A DNA stretch of 64,000 nucleotides from Lentisphaera marina. GTDB taxonomy: Bacteria > Verrucomicrobiota > Lentisphaeria > Lentisphaerales > Lentisphaeraceae. Made by a program: the position numbers and the translations under genes. The stretch covers positions 310,001 to 374,000 of the forward strand of contig NZ_JAQZZL010000001.1 in assembly GCF_028745505.1 (NCBI RefSeq). Direction: 5' to 3'. This document shows, in pieces, positions 53,815 through 62,349 of this stretch. The stretch's first letter is position 1. The number at the start of each line of letters is the position of its first letter. Below the pieces are notes generated by a model that searched no databases, was not told where the DNA came from, and saw nothing but the letters and a program-made list of their open reading frames with translations.

Positions 53815-54894
53815 TTATTTATTAGCGAGTACAACAATAATGGCAATCAGTGCCACAGCCGCCAATACCGCTAAGCTGATTTTTACCCAACTATAAGGAC
53901 GTTCACCCTGAACTTCTCCCGTACGAGCATTGATCACAACGCGATAAACTTTGTCATGAAAACGATAGGCTGAAACCCACACAGGTAAAAGAATATGTTT
54001 AAAAGTAACCTCATTCCAATCCGTGTATGAATTATGCACACGCTGCTCATCTCCACCTATGTCACGTCTTATGGATTGATCAATTTTAGGCTCGGCTTCC
54101 TCTTTCGCCATATCAAATCCTTGACGTAAACTAACGGAATAATGCTCAGATTTAAAGCCACTTAAATACTCATCGGCAAAAGGCACCAACTCATGTAAAT
54201 CCCAAGGCTCAAGTTCCTTGGTATACTTTCTAGGCAAGGAATCATTGGCCACAATCAAAATATCGTCAAATACATTATAAACATGGCCACAGACTGGGTA
54301 CCAGCGCGTTTTCCGTACTTGCTTAGTCTTGCGATTACCCTCGGAATCAGTGTATGATTGAGTTACGTAATAGTACTCACCCCGTGAACCACTATAATCT
54401 GTAGATGTACTCGTATCGTAAGTCCAATGCGCTAAATAAATTCCTTGCAGCTTTTCCGAACGACGAGCATATTCTTTAAGCTTATTTGGGGCAAACCAAC
54501 GACTCGTAACCCAAGACTCAAATTGTTTCATCCCTTGCTTAGAATCAATCTTGAAAGGGAGTAAAGCATGTGGCTTAATCACTTTTTCGCTATGAGGCTC
54601 CGTCACAAAAGGTGTATCACAGAAGGGGCACGAACCCGCTTGGACTTCAGTTCCCAAAGTTGTTTTGGCACCGCAGGCACCACAATCAACTTCTTTCACT
54701 TCCACTAAATCGGCGTCATTCGGACACTCCTCTAGTTCGCGCATTTTAGCTAAGTAATCATGCTCAACTACATCTTCAGCAGGAACCTCTAGCTCATTGG
54801 CACTGCCACAATAGGGGCATTCCATTTTACTTGAACCAGGTAAAAATAGCAGATCTGCTCCACAAGAATTACAGGGGAATTGTCGCTTGGCCAT
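53815..54894 (-). CDS. Zinc-ribbon membrane protein, YdjG-like
   Basis: A 359-residue protein. Two zinc ribbons open it: C8/C11 with C26/C29 (CNSCG...CPYCG) and C71/C74 with C89/C92 (CGACG...CPFCD). A long middle domain contains Tyr/Arg-rich strands (GEYYYVTQSYTD, RKTRWYPVCGHVYNVF). A C-terminal transmembrane helix lies at about 337-355 (ISLAVLAAVALIAIIVVL), so the zinc ribbons face the cytoplasm. Such proteins are often misannotated as primosomal protein N'. Next to an SPFH gene, it resembles Bacillus YdjG, which works with YdjH and YdjI in membrane stress responses. It starts 9 nt after the SPFH gene, with AGGA before the ATG. Confidence 0.75.
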   Translation of the reverse strand: MAKRQFPCNSCGADLLFLPGSSKMECPYCGSANELEVPAEDVVEHDYLAKMRELEECPNDADLVEVKEVDCGACGAKTTLGTEVQAGSCPFCDTPFVTEPHSEKVIKPHALLPFKIDSKQGMKQFESWVTSRWFAPNKLKEYARRSEKLQGIYLAHWTYDTSTSTDYSGSRGEYYYVTQSYTDSEGNRKTKQVRKTRWYPVCGHVYNVFDDILIVANDSLPRKYTKELEPWDLHELVPFADEYLSGFKSEHYSVSLRQGFDMAKEEAEPKIDQSIRRDIGGDEQRVHNSYTDWNEVTFKHILLPVWVSAYRFHDKVYRVVINARTGEVQGERPYSWVKISLAVLAAVALIAIIVVLANK

Positions 54895-54903
54895 ATTTTA
54901 GTC

Positions 54904-56058
54904 CTACATTGGGGGTGGAGGGGGAACGGAAGCTCCAGGCGCCGGAGGTGGGCTCGGAGGTCCAAATAAATTTGCGAGTTCCGCAACTTGTCCTGCTGGC
55001 ATCCAGTTCGCCATTCCTTGTCGCCATACCATACTGTCGCCAGTAATTTGCCCGGCTTGCACATGTTGTGCGAAAGCATTCATATCATAAGGCCCATAAG
55101 ATTGTCCATTCACACTAACGTGAAAGGCTACATTTGCGGGCGCCGCACTTGGGGGTGGCGGTGGTGCCGAATTTCCTTGAGGTGCAGCCTGGCCACCAGA
55201 CATAGCGCTCCCCATTTGATTCGCCATGGCAAAACCCATACCCATGCCCATGCCGCCGCCCATTGCGCCACCTGCTTCACCAGGATTATTGGCAGCAGCT
55301 TCCATTGCATTCGCCGCTTGGAATTGCGTGTATTGATTCATATTGCCCAAGATACCCATGCTAGAACGCTTATCTAAAGCTTCTTCAACTTCTGGTGGGA
55401 GGGCAATGTTTTCTATTAAGAACTTCGGAAGTTCAATACCATACTCTTTGAATTCTGGTTCAATTTTATCGTGAATTATATCGGCAATTTCATCATAATT
55501 TGAAGCTAAATCTAGAGCGGGAACTTTGGCTTCACCCAATTTATCCGTAAAACGAGAAACAATAATATTCCGCAACTGATCAGTTAAATCATTGGCCTCA
55601 AAAGTTCCGTCTGTACCTACTAGAGTGGTAATAAAGGAACTTGGGTCCACAACTTTTATCGCATAGGTACCAAAAGCTCTCAGACGAATGGGACCAAATT
55701 CAGGATCTCGCAACATGATTGGGTTTTTAGTCCCCCATTTACGATCCACGATTTGCGAAGTTGTCACAAAAATAACTTCAGCTTTAAAGGGGCTCTCAAA
55801 ACCATACTTCCAACCCTTCAAGGTCGATAGAATTGGCAAGTTACTCGTTTGTAATTCATACATACCTGGCTCAAAAACATCAGCAATTTGTCCTTCATTG
55901 ACAAAAACGGCTGCTTGCCCAGGGCGTACGGTTAGCTTAGCGCCGTACTTAATCTCATTTCCATAACGCTCAAAACGCCATGCTAAAGTTTCTCGATCAT
56001 CATTTGTCCATTCAATAATATCGACAAATTCACCAGTTAATTTATCCCATAGTCCCAT
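54904..56058 (-). CDS. SPFH-domain protein with C-terminal GYF-like domain, YdjI-like
   Basis: A 384-residue protein. The start (GLWDKLTGEFVDIIEW) and the following SPFH domain (about 20-230, with LTVRPGQAAVFVNEGQIADVFEPG) match the COG4260/YdjI group, sometimes labelled virion core protein. A Met/Gly-rich linker (about 255-300) follows. Then comes a GYF_2-type domain near 310-360 (GQSYGPYDMNAFAQHVQAGQ, MVWRQGMANWMPA) and a Pro-rich tail ending PPPPPM. It probably oligomerises at the membrane and recruits partners through the GYF and Pro regions. AGGAG precedes the ATG. It is the first gene of an operon with the zinc-ribbon and metallopeptidase genes. Confidence 0.82.
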   Translation of the reverse strand: MGLWDKLTGEFVDIIEWTNDDRETLAWRFERYGNEIKYGAKLTVRPGQAAVFVNEGQIADVFEPGMYELQTSNLPILSTLKGWKYGFESPFKAEVIFVTTSQIVDRKWGTKNPIMLRDPEFGPIRLRAFGTYAIKVVDPSSFITTLVGTDGTFEANDLTDQLRNIIVSRFTDKLGEAKVPALDLASNYDEIADIIHDKIEPEFKEYGIELPKFLIENIALPPEVEEALDKRSSMGILGNMNQYTQFQAANAMEAAANNPGEAGGAMGGGMGMGMGFAMANQMGSAMSGGQAAPQGNSAPPPPPSAAPANVAFHVSVNGQSYGPYDMNAFAQHVQAGQITGDSMVWRQGMANWMPAGQVAELANLFGPPSPPPAPGASVPPPPPM

Positions 56059-56389
56059 AACACTCTCCTTTTTCTATGTTTGTAACTGTCCTCACCATCA
56101 TGAGGGCTCTTTACATTATTCTAAGGACTCCATCACCAAATTCAAGTCCCACAGATATTTTTTCATATTACTACAGCCTGCATAAAATTAATGACTTAGA
56201 ACAAATTCATCATGAAAAAAGCACTCCACCAAGACTTAAATCTGATTCAAATTCCTTAAAGAATTCAACAACAAGCCAAGCTCGTGACACACAACGCTTA
56301 ACAACTTGTTAATATTTAGACTTGTAAAAAGCTCTTATTGAGATTATATCTTAATATAGATACGAGCTAAATAAACGAAACCTACGACC
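56059..56389. other. Intergenic region of 331 nt, no firm gene
   Basis: This lies between the start of the SPFH gene (minus) and the small cysteine protein gene (plus). A 78-codon plus-strand frame (56076-56312) is present but has no ribosome site and a composition (Ser/Thr/Asn) expected of a chance frame. Apart from the promoter candidate at 56322-56350 I see no repeat or structured element. Confidence 0.5.
56322..56350 (+). promoter_or_regulatory. Candidate promoter of the small cysteine protein gene
   Basis: TTGTAA (56322-56327), a 17-nt spacer and TATATC (56345-56350) lie 40 nt before the ATG at 56390. Confidence 0.45.
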
Positions 56390-56542
56390 ATGAAAAAAAC
56401 CATTTGTAAACTAAGTAAGAGTGACTTGCGAGATAAATTACAAGAACTAGCGACTATTGTCTCTAGCCCTCAATACTTATGTGCCAAATGTGGCCGTGCC
56501 GCCAATAAGAAGCGCAATTTGTGCAAAAGTGTTCAGCTCTAA
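56390..56542 (+). CDS. Small conserved cysteine-rich protein (50 residues)
   Basis: A 50-residue basic protein with a helical start (KLSKSDLRDKLQELATIV) and a C-terminal knuckle CAKCGRAANKKRNLCKSVQL, giving CxxC plus one further cysteine. It closely resembles a small conserved protein of many Gram-negative bacteria whose end reads like CRKCGRVAN..K..LCKP..L, function unknown. A zinc-knuckle or iron-linked role is possible. It lies 100 nt upstream of the ferritin gene on the same strand. The clear family resemblance supports it as real despite its size. Confidence 0.75.
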   Translation: MKKTICKLSKSDLRDKLQELATIVSSPQYLCAKCGRAANKKRNLCKSVQL

Positions 56543-56642
56543 TTTTTAATTAAGACTTAGTCTAATTTTCGATTTCATTCTAGGCATTGTATTTAGCCTG
56601 TTGTCGCATAATTTCATCCACAAATAAACACAAGGATGTATC

Positions 56643-57185
56643 ATGCTCAGCGACAAAATGGTCGATTTACTCAACAAACAAATCAATTTAGAATTTTATT
56701 CTTCAAACCTCTACCTACAAATGAGTGCTTGGTGTGAATACAAAGCACTAGAAAGCTGTGCGGAATTTTTACGTCTTCACGCCGAAGAAGAAATGACTCA
56801 TATGAACCGCCTCTTTAAATATGTAGCAGATACAGGTGCCCTAGCAAAAATTGGCGCTATTGATTCTCCTAAAGCTGAATTTTCAGATGTCATTGAACTT
56901 TTTAAAGATATTTATGCCCACGAACAATTTATTACTGCTCAAATCAATGACTTGGCCCATGCCGCTTTTAGCGAAAAGGATTACTCTACCTTCAACTTCC
57001 TCCAGTGGTATGTTGGCGAGCAACACGAAGAAGAGAAGCTCTTTAAATCTATTCTCGATAAAATCGAAATGATCGGCACCAGTGGCAATAGCCTCTATTT
57101 CTTTGATAAAGAGATCGCTGCCTTAACAAAAGGTGAAAAATCACTTCAATCAATGGTTAATTTATTCCCAGGTAACGAAGCCTAA
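56643..57185 (+). CDS. ftnA: Non-haem ferritin
   Basis: Iron-storage ferritin forming a 24-subunit shell with ferroxidase activity. It is a four-helix bundle of 180 residues (normal length). Ferroxidase ligands are visible: E17 in [12 protein letters not shown]50 and H53 in [12 protein letters not shown]94 in [10 protein letters not shown] and Q127-like residues in [13 protein letters not shown] short C-terminal helix E region follows. An AAGGATG site lies just before the ATG. It is followed by a strong terminator, so it is probably transcribed alone or with the small cysteine protein. Confidence 0.93.
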   Translation: MLSDKMVDLLNKQINLEFYSSNLYLQMSAWCEYKALESCAEFLRLHAEEEMTHMNRLFKYVADTGALAKIGAIDSPKAEFSDVIELFKDIYAHEQFITAQINDLAHAAFSEKDYSTFNFLQWYVGEQHEEEKLFKSILDKIEMIGTSGNSLYFFDKEIAALTKGEKSLQSMVNLFPGNEA

Positions 57186-57206
57186 TCACCAAGACTTTTT
57201 TGACTG

Positions 57207-57237
57207 AAAGCAATCACCTAGAGTGATTGCTTTTTTT
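57207..57237 (+). terminator. Intrinsic terminator of ferritin
   Basis: A perfect 11-bp stem (AAAGCAATCAC / GTGATTGCTTT, loop CTAGA) runs into a tract of seven T residues. Confidence 0.9.
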
Positions 57238-57406
57238 GTGTCTAAATCATTCAAATCATCTAAGTGCAAGCAAGTGACTTAAGAACCGAGACCATCATAT
57301 TTTATACTTTTTGACAAAAGTAAATAAAAGTACTTTTTAAAGAGTCAAGCATTTTAAGTCATCACGTATTGTGTTTTGTGACCACAAAAAAAAATAGGAT
57401 TCTAAA

Positions 57407-58918
57407 ATGAAAAATAAATTATTCCTCTTAGCTTTAAGCTTTCTTGGCTTTGGAGTTTTGGCTCTCGAAAAGCCTAACATCCTAATCATTTATGCCGATG
57501 ACATGGGACATGGCGACATCTCTGTCATGAACCCAGAGAGTAAAATCCCCACACCACATCTAGATACATTAGCTGCTAGTGGCATGCGCTTTGATGATGG
57601 TCACAGTTCCTCTGGGATTTGTACACCCAGTCGCTAAGCCCTACTCACAGGTAATTATCACTGGAGACGTATGTACGGAATAGTGCACTCTTTCGGTGGA
57701 TCTGTCTTTAAAGAAAATGAAATGACCTTGCCTCGTATGCTTAAACAACAGGGCTACAAGACGGCCGCAATTGGTAAATGGCATTTAGGTTTTGATTGGA
57801 AAGCCATCATGATTGATCCGCAAGCCAAAACAAAGGCTGGTAAGAAATCCGCCTATAAGCCCGAAGCTTTTGACTGGTCAAAATCCATCCCTGGCGGCCC
57901 ATTGAGCATTGGCTTTGATTATTACTTTGGTGATGGAGTTATTAACTTCCCTCCCTACTGCTGGATCGAAAACGATAAAGTCACTGAAACTCCTACGGTT
58001 ATGCTCGACCTTAAAGACACCAAGCCACCAGAAGGAAACTGGGAATGCCGCCCTGGGCCAGCAGTAAAAGATTGGGATCACTACGAAGTACTTCCCACTC
58101 TGACAAACAAAACTCTCGAGTACCTAGATCAACAGACAAAAGACGAAGCCTTCTTTCTCTACTTTGCCCTGCCTGGTCCACATGCTCCTATTATTCCCAA
58201 TAAAGAATTTATCGGAAAATCACAAGCGGGTCCCTACGGCGATTTTGTTTATCAAATTGATTGGATCACAGGTCAAGTCATCAACAAACTAAAAGAAAAA
58301 GACCTCTACGACAACACAATCATCATTTTTACTGCTGATAATGGCCCCGAAAAATACGCCTACTCACGTGCCGACAAACATCAACATATAAGTTCTGGTG
58401 AACTTAGAGGCTTAAAACGCGATATATATGAAGGGGGTCACCGTGTACCTTTTATTGTCTCTTGGCCCAACAAAATTAAAGCTACAATCTCAAATGAAAC
58501 TATTAGCCAAGTCGACTTTATGGCGAGTTTCGCAAAACTTACGGGTGCTTCTTTAAAAGAAAATGAAGCTGTCGATAGCTACAACATGCTCGACATTTTC
58601 ATGGGTCAGACACCTTCGGCTCCCGTGCGTGAAGCCACTGTACAAAATACTAAAAAAGATATATATGCCATACGTCGTGGCGATTGGGTTCTTTTAGATA
58701 CATCTACTGGTCACCATTCCGGGGTTAAAAGTGAATATCTCAAAAAACATGGCTTCCATGCCATCAACAGAAAAGCACCTGGGCTTCTTTACAACTTAAA
58801 AAATGACCTCTCGCAAAAAAGCAATGTTTATGATCAACATCCTGAAATTGTTAAAGAGCTTAAAGATCTTCTAAAGAGCTACCGCAATGGCACGCGCAGT
58901 GCTCCCATCCTAGATTAA
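57407..58918 (+). pseudogene. Sulfatase interrupted by an in-frame TAA in its active-site signature
   Basis: A secreted FGly-type sulfatase frame of about 503 codons with a single TAA at 57635-57637 (codon 77). The upstream part has a signal peptide ([14 protein letters not shown]), metal-binding D31/D32 in IIYADDMG and the signature cysteine C72 in GICTPSR. The stop comes immediately after that arginine, and the frame then continues as ALLTGNYHWRR. In intact homologues this codon is a residue such as Tyr or Ala (CTPSRxALLTG). The rest is intact: GKWHLG, the FTADNGPE metal motif and HxPxIP-like PGPHAPI. A TAT or TAC to TAA change explains it. There is no other stop or frameshift, so the inactivation is recent, a sequencing error, or recoded. 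Confidence 0.85.
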
Positions 58919-59436
58919 AGTTTATATTCAATAGATCTTGCAGTCGCTAAACAGTGCTGCAAGATCTGTTCCATATCTTCTGCGTGAACATTGTGACTAT
59001 TAATTGTCACTCCCACAGAGCCCACTATTTTGTCTTTACCGAACACGGGGACACAAATTCGAGTGATATCGGCCCGTTCATATCTTTCTTTTCTGATAAA
59101 ATATTTCTTTTCTCGAATCGCATCAAAGTCATCCTTGACCAAGCTTTCATCAAAATTAAAAACTAATTCATTTTTTGCAAAAAAACTATCGCTCTCTTGA
59201 GTGGGTATAAAGGGTAGAATTGAATAGATGAAGGCATTATTAGGGGAGTGCACATCACTACTCAAAAGCTTTAGGTAATGATATGAATTAGCGACTTCAG
59301 ATTTAGCAATCAATTTGATTTCTTTCCCATCATATTCAAAAAATGCCGCCGACTCCCCTGTAAGTCCCGCCAAATCTTTGACAGCTATACTGGCAATATC
59401 TTGCAGTAAATTTTCTTGCAGTATCGTCTTCGCCAA
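58915..59436 (-). CDS. IclR effector-binding-type domain lacking a DNA-binding domain
   Basis: A 173-residue frame matching the C-terminal effector domain of IclR regulators: LAGLTGESAAFFEYDG near the start, IREKKYFIRKERYERADITRI then CVPVFGKDKIVGSVGVTI, and a final helix ILQHCLATARSIE. IclR proteins are about 250 residues with an N-terminal winged helix, which is absent here. The only start is a TTG at 59436 with a poor ribosome site. The same frame continues upstream for 11 codons to a TAG and shows no winged helix before it. It may be a stand-alone sensor domain, but a decayed regulator is as likely. It converges on the broken sulfatase with a 4-nt overlap and lies 69 nt after the intact sulfatase. 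Confidence 0.6.
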   Translation of the reverse strand: MAKTILQENLLQDIASIAVKDLAGLTGESAAFFEYDGKEIKLIAKSEVANSYHYLKLLSSDVHSPNNAFIYSILPFIPTQESDSFFAKNELVFNFDESLVKDDFDAIREKKYFIRKERYERADITRICVPVFGKDKIVGSVGVTINSHNVHAEDMEQILQHCLATARSIEYKL

Positions 59437-59505
59437 GCGTGATTGGTATTCCGCTGACGGTCGACTCTACAATTTAGGCTTACGCCTTGCCATCGTACCT
59501 GAAAA

Positions 59506-61074
59506 TTAACGGATTTCCAAATAACCATTAGAACGCTGTTTGCCATTTCCTTTATAGTTCTTGTCCAAGTAACGAGCATGAGATTTTTCTAAAGCTTGCA
59601 TTTGCTTCTGCTCTTTATTCTTCAGAGTCATTTGCGCTGCTTCTGCTTTATAGCGTTGATCTTTTTGAGGGAACTTCGCCTTCTTCTCAGCTAACCAAGA
59701 GTCGAGCTTTTTAGCCAATTCTTGTGCTTTCTCAGGATGGCTAGAAGCCAAATCATTTTGTTCACCAAGATCATCACTAATTTTATAGAGTTCCTTACGG
59801 CCATCCTCGTAGTAGTGAATCAACTTCCAATCACCTGAACGTATAATTGACGAGGGCTCGCCACCTTGGTTACCGTAGTGCGGGTAATGCCAAAAAAGAT
59901 CTCGCTTAGGCATGGGTTGCCCCTGCATCGCCGCTTTTAAACTCACACCATCTACATGCTGCTCCGGTTTTAATTCCAAACCCGCTAAGTCTAAGATCGT
60001 CGGATAAAAGTCGGCGCCCGTTGCGGGAACAGCTATGAACTTTTCTTCATCGGCAATTCCCGGGACATGGATATAAAATGGTTGGCGAATTCCGCCTTCC
60101 CACTGGCGACCCTTGCCTCCTCTAAGAGGTAAACATGATGTTGCATAAGCATCACCAGAGGAAACTCCACCATTATCAGAAGTGAAAATCACTACCGTAT
60201 TCTTATCTAAACCAAGTTCTTTGAGTTTCTTTAAAACGACGCCCACGCCTTCATCCATGCTCTCCATCATACCCGCATAAATCGGGTTATCTTGTACTTG
60301 GCGAACGGCCTGTGTACGATCGAAAATAAAACGTTTATCGTTTTCTACCAAACCCATCTTTTCGGCTTTCGCACGATATTTTTCCCACAGGGAATGCGTC
60401 GTCTGAATGGGAGCATGCACGGCATAAAATGATAGGTAAGCAAAAAATTTCTCATCCTTATTAGCTTCAATAAATTTAGCTGTTTCCATTCCTAAACGCA
60501 CACTCAAACTCTCCCCTTTTGGTCCGTCTTCCATTTTTGGATTGCCGTAAGGCGAGAAAAAACCACCCACTTTTCCATTACCATAAGGCCCACCCTTTTC
60601 ATAGCCACCTATGTTGACATCAAAGCCATGATCTTCCGGATAAGAGCCTTTGCCACCAAGGTGCCATTTACCCGTAAAGAACGTCTTATAACCAGCCGCT
60701 TTCATGGCTTCGGCAATGGTCACATCTTCAGCTGGTAAAGCTCGCACATATTCAGCCGGCATCACTTTAGTATTGCGCTTCCAAGCCAAGCCCGATGCAG
60801 CTCCAATATATTCTGTAATCCCATGTGTAGCGGGGTATTGACCAAGCATAATACTAGCTCTTGAGGGACTACAAACTTGGCAAGTCGAATAACCATCAGT
60901 AAAGCGCGCCGAGCTCTTAGCTAAGCCATCGAGATTTGGTGTCTCGTAAAAAGTACTACCTTCTGCACCCAGGTCTTTTATACCCAAATCATCTGCGAGA
61001 ATAAAGACAAAATTCATGGGCTTTGCGTATATCGCACAATTAATCAACAAGAATAAGGCGAACAGTTTTTTCAT
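59506..61074 (-). CDS. Secreted FGly-type sulfatase
   Basis: A 522-residue sulfatase that hydrolyses sulfate esters, probably of marine polysaccharides. It has a signal peptide (KKLFALFLLINCAIYA), metal-binding DD in FVFILADDLG, and the FGly signature CSPSRASIMLGQ (C68) needed for maturation of Cys to formylglycine. Further motifs are TGKWHLGG, FTSDNGGVSSG with the second metal pair, and the PLRGGKGRQWEGGIR loop. A Lys/Gln-rich helical tail follows. I use the ATG at 61074 because GGAG lies about 7 nt upstream; a TTG four codons earlier would overlap that site. The exact substrate class cannot be assigned from sequence alone. Confidence 0.92.
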   Translation of the reverse strand: MKKLFALFLLINCAIYAKPMNFVFILADDLGIKDLGAEGSTFYETPNLDGLAKSSARFTDGYSTCQVCSPSRASIMLGQYPATHGITEYIGAASGLAWKRNTKVMPAEYVRALPAEDVTIAEAMKAAGYKTFFTGKWHLGGKGSYPEDHGFDVNIGGYEKGGPYGNGKVGGFFSPYGNPKMEDGPKGESLSVRLGMETAKFIEANKDEKFFAYLSFYAVHAPIQTTHSLWEKYRAKAEKMGLVENDKRFIFDRTQAVRQVQDNPIYAGMMESMDEGVGVVLKKLKELGLDKNTVVIFTSDNGGVSSGDAYATSCLPLRGGKGRQWEGGIRQPFYIHVPGIADEEKFIAVPATGADFYPTILDLAGLELKPEQHVDGVSLKAAMQGQPMPKRDLFWHYPHYGNQGGEPSSIIRSGDWKLIHYYEDGRKELYKISDDLGEQNDLASSHPEKAQELAKKLDSWLAEKKAKFPQKDQRYKAEAAQMTLKNKEQKQMQALEKSHARYLDKNYKGNGKQRSNGYLEIR

Positions 61075-61240
61075 TTTTAACTCCAAGTTTTTGATTATAC
61101 TAAATTTCTACGACCAAATCTAAACATCTATTGAACAGATCCCAGGACGGACTTTTTAACTCAATTCGCAAAAAAATCTAAATCTTTCTCTTTTTGAATA
61201 ACTCGACTTAATAATCTCGTCCAAAACATCGTTAAAGCCA

Positions 61241-62212
61241 TCAATCACCGCTGTAATTACTTTTATTCTCGCTTAAAAGCTTAAATTCATGAGACCCATA
61301 TGAAGATAAATTTAAAATTTCATTTGATGAATTATTCAAAAAACTCAAGGGTGACATCAGCCTACGTATTTGGTCATAACGGTTTTCATAAATAACTTCC
61401 GTTAATCGTGTGTAAATCATTGTTGTCTTTATATCTCGATGCCCTAAAACTTCTTGAATCGCCATAATAGGAACACCTGATTCCATAAGATGAGTTGCGT
61501 AACTATGTCTTAAATTATGCACACTTACTCGTTTCATAATACCACTTTTCTGAACCGCTAAACGAAACGCTCCTTGCACTGCACCTATATACATGGGCTT
61601 ACTTATATTCACCATATTTGATTTATCTCTTATTTGCGGAAAAATATAATCCGGACTGCGATGGCTGAGCCAAAAGTCATTAATCATTTGCATGCTTAAT
61701 TCCGGAAGTGGAACTAAACGGTCTCGACAACCCTTACTATTTCTAATGTGTAGGACTTTGCGATCAACGCAAATATCACTTGGTCGCATATTGAGTGCTT
61801 CGCTAATCCTTAGCCCCATGCTATAAATCACCGTTAAACAAACGCGATGTCGCCACCTTTTTACATATCCCAAAACCATTGCCACTTCATTTTGGCTCAA
61901 AACACTTGGCAACTTATGGACAACTTTTATACGAATAATTTTGCTCCAATTAAACTCGCGAAATAAAACGTATTCATAAAAAAAGCTTAAGCCACAACGA
62001 TCTCCCTTAACGGTTGGCATGGAATAATTTTTCAAAAGCTGTAGAAAATATTGTTTTAAATCATCTTCATCAATTTCATCCAAACTGATGGGACATAACT
62101 TATTGATTCTTCGCAGAGCCCTTAGATAGGAATCCCTAGTCTTTTTAGCTTTCCCTTGTAAAAATAGGGTGTTTATCATTAAATTATAAAAGTGATCAAA
62201 TTTAGTTTTCAT
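61241..62212 (-). CDS. Tyrosine recombinase/integrase
   Basis: A 323-residue site-specific recombinase. The N-terminal SAM-like DNA-binding domain (about 5-90) includes KAKKTRDSYLRALRRI. The catalytic residues are all present: R135 in MGLRISEAL, K160, H232 and R235 in HNLRHSYATH, H258 in LGHRDIKTT and Y267 in MIYTRLTE. There is no integron-integrase-specific insertion between motifs, and the family resembles XerD-like integrases found alone or with transposases in PVC genomes. No transposase, attachment-site duplication or tRNA lies beside it here. It is a possible mark of mobile DNA near the window edge. Confidence 0.9.
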   Translation of the reverse strand: MKTKFDHFYNLMINTLFLQGKAKKTRDSYLRALRRINKLCPISLDEIDEDDLKQYFLQLLKNYSMPTVKGDRCGLSFFYEYVLFREFNWSKIIRIKVVHKLPSVLSQNEVAMVLGYVKRWRHRVCLTVIYSMGLRISEALNMRPSDICVDRKVLHIRNSKGCRDRLVPLPELSMQMINDFWLSHRSPDYIFPQIRDKSNMVNISKPMYIGAVQGAFRLAVQKSGIMKRVSVHNLRHSYATHLMESGVPIMAIQEVLGHRDIKTTMIYTRLTEVIYENRYDQIRRLMSPLSFLNNSSNEILNLSSYGSHEFKLLSENKSNYSGD

Positions 62213-62349
62213 TTTTGTATCCTTTGGTTTTTGTTAGGAAACAAAGGGTATAAAGTCACGAAAAAAAATTACACCAATTTATATTGAAATTTTCTTAAGT
62301 AACTAAATTAATAAATCGTCGCTAGAGAGCATGAAAGTAAAGGCTTATT

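Noticed and set aside
56076..56312. A 78-codon plus-strand frame upstream of the small cysteine protein
   Set aside because: It has no ribosome site, biased low-information composition and no recognisable motif.
57635..57637. Possible selenocysteine or pyrrolysine recoding in the sulfatase
   Set aside because: The codon is TAA, not TGA or TAG, and the expected residue is Tyr- or Ala-like; no recoding signal is visible.
61241..62212. Integron integrase
   Set aside because: The insertion specific to integron integrases is missing, and no attC-like cassette sites are seen nearby.
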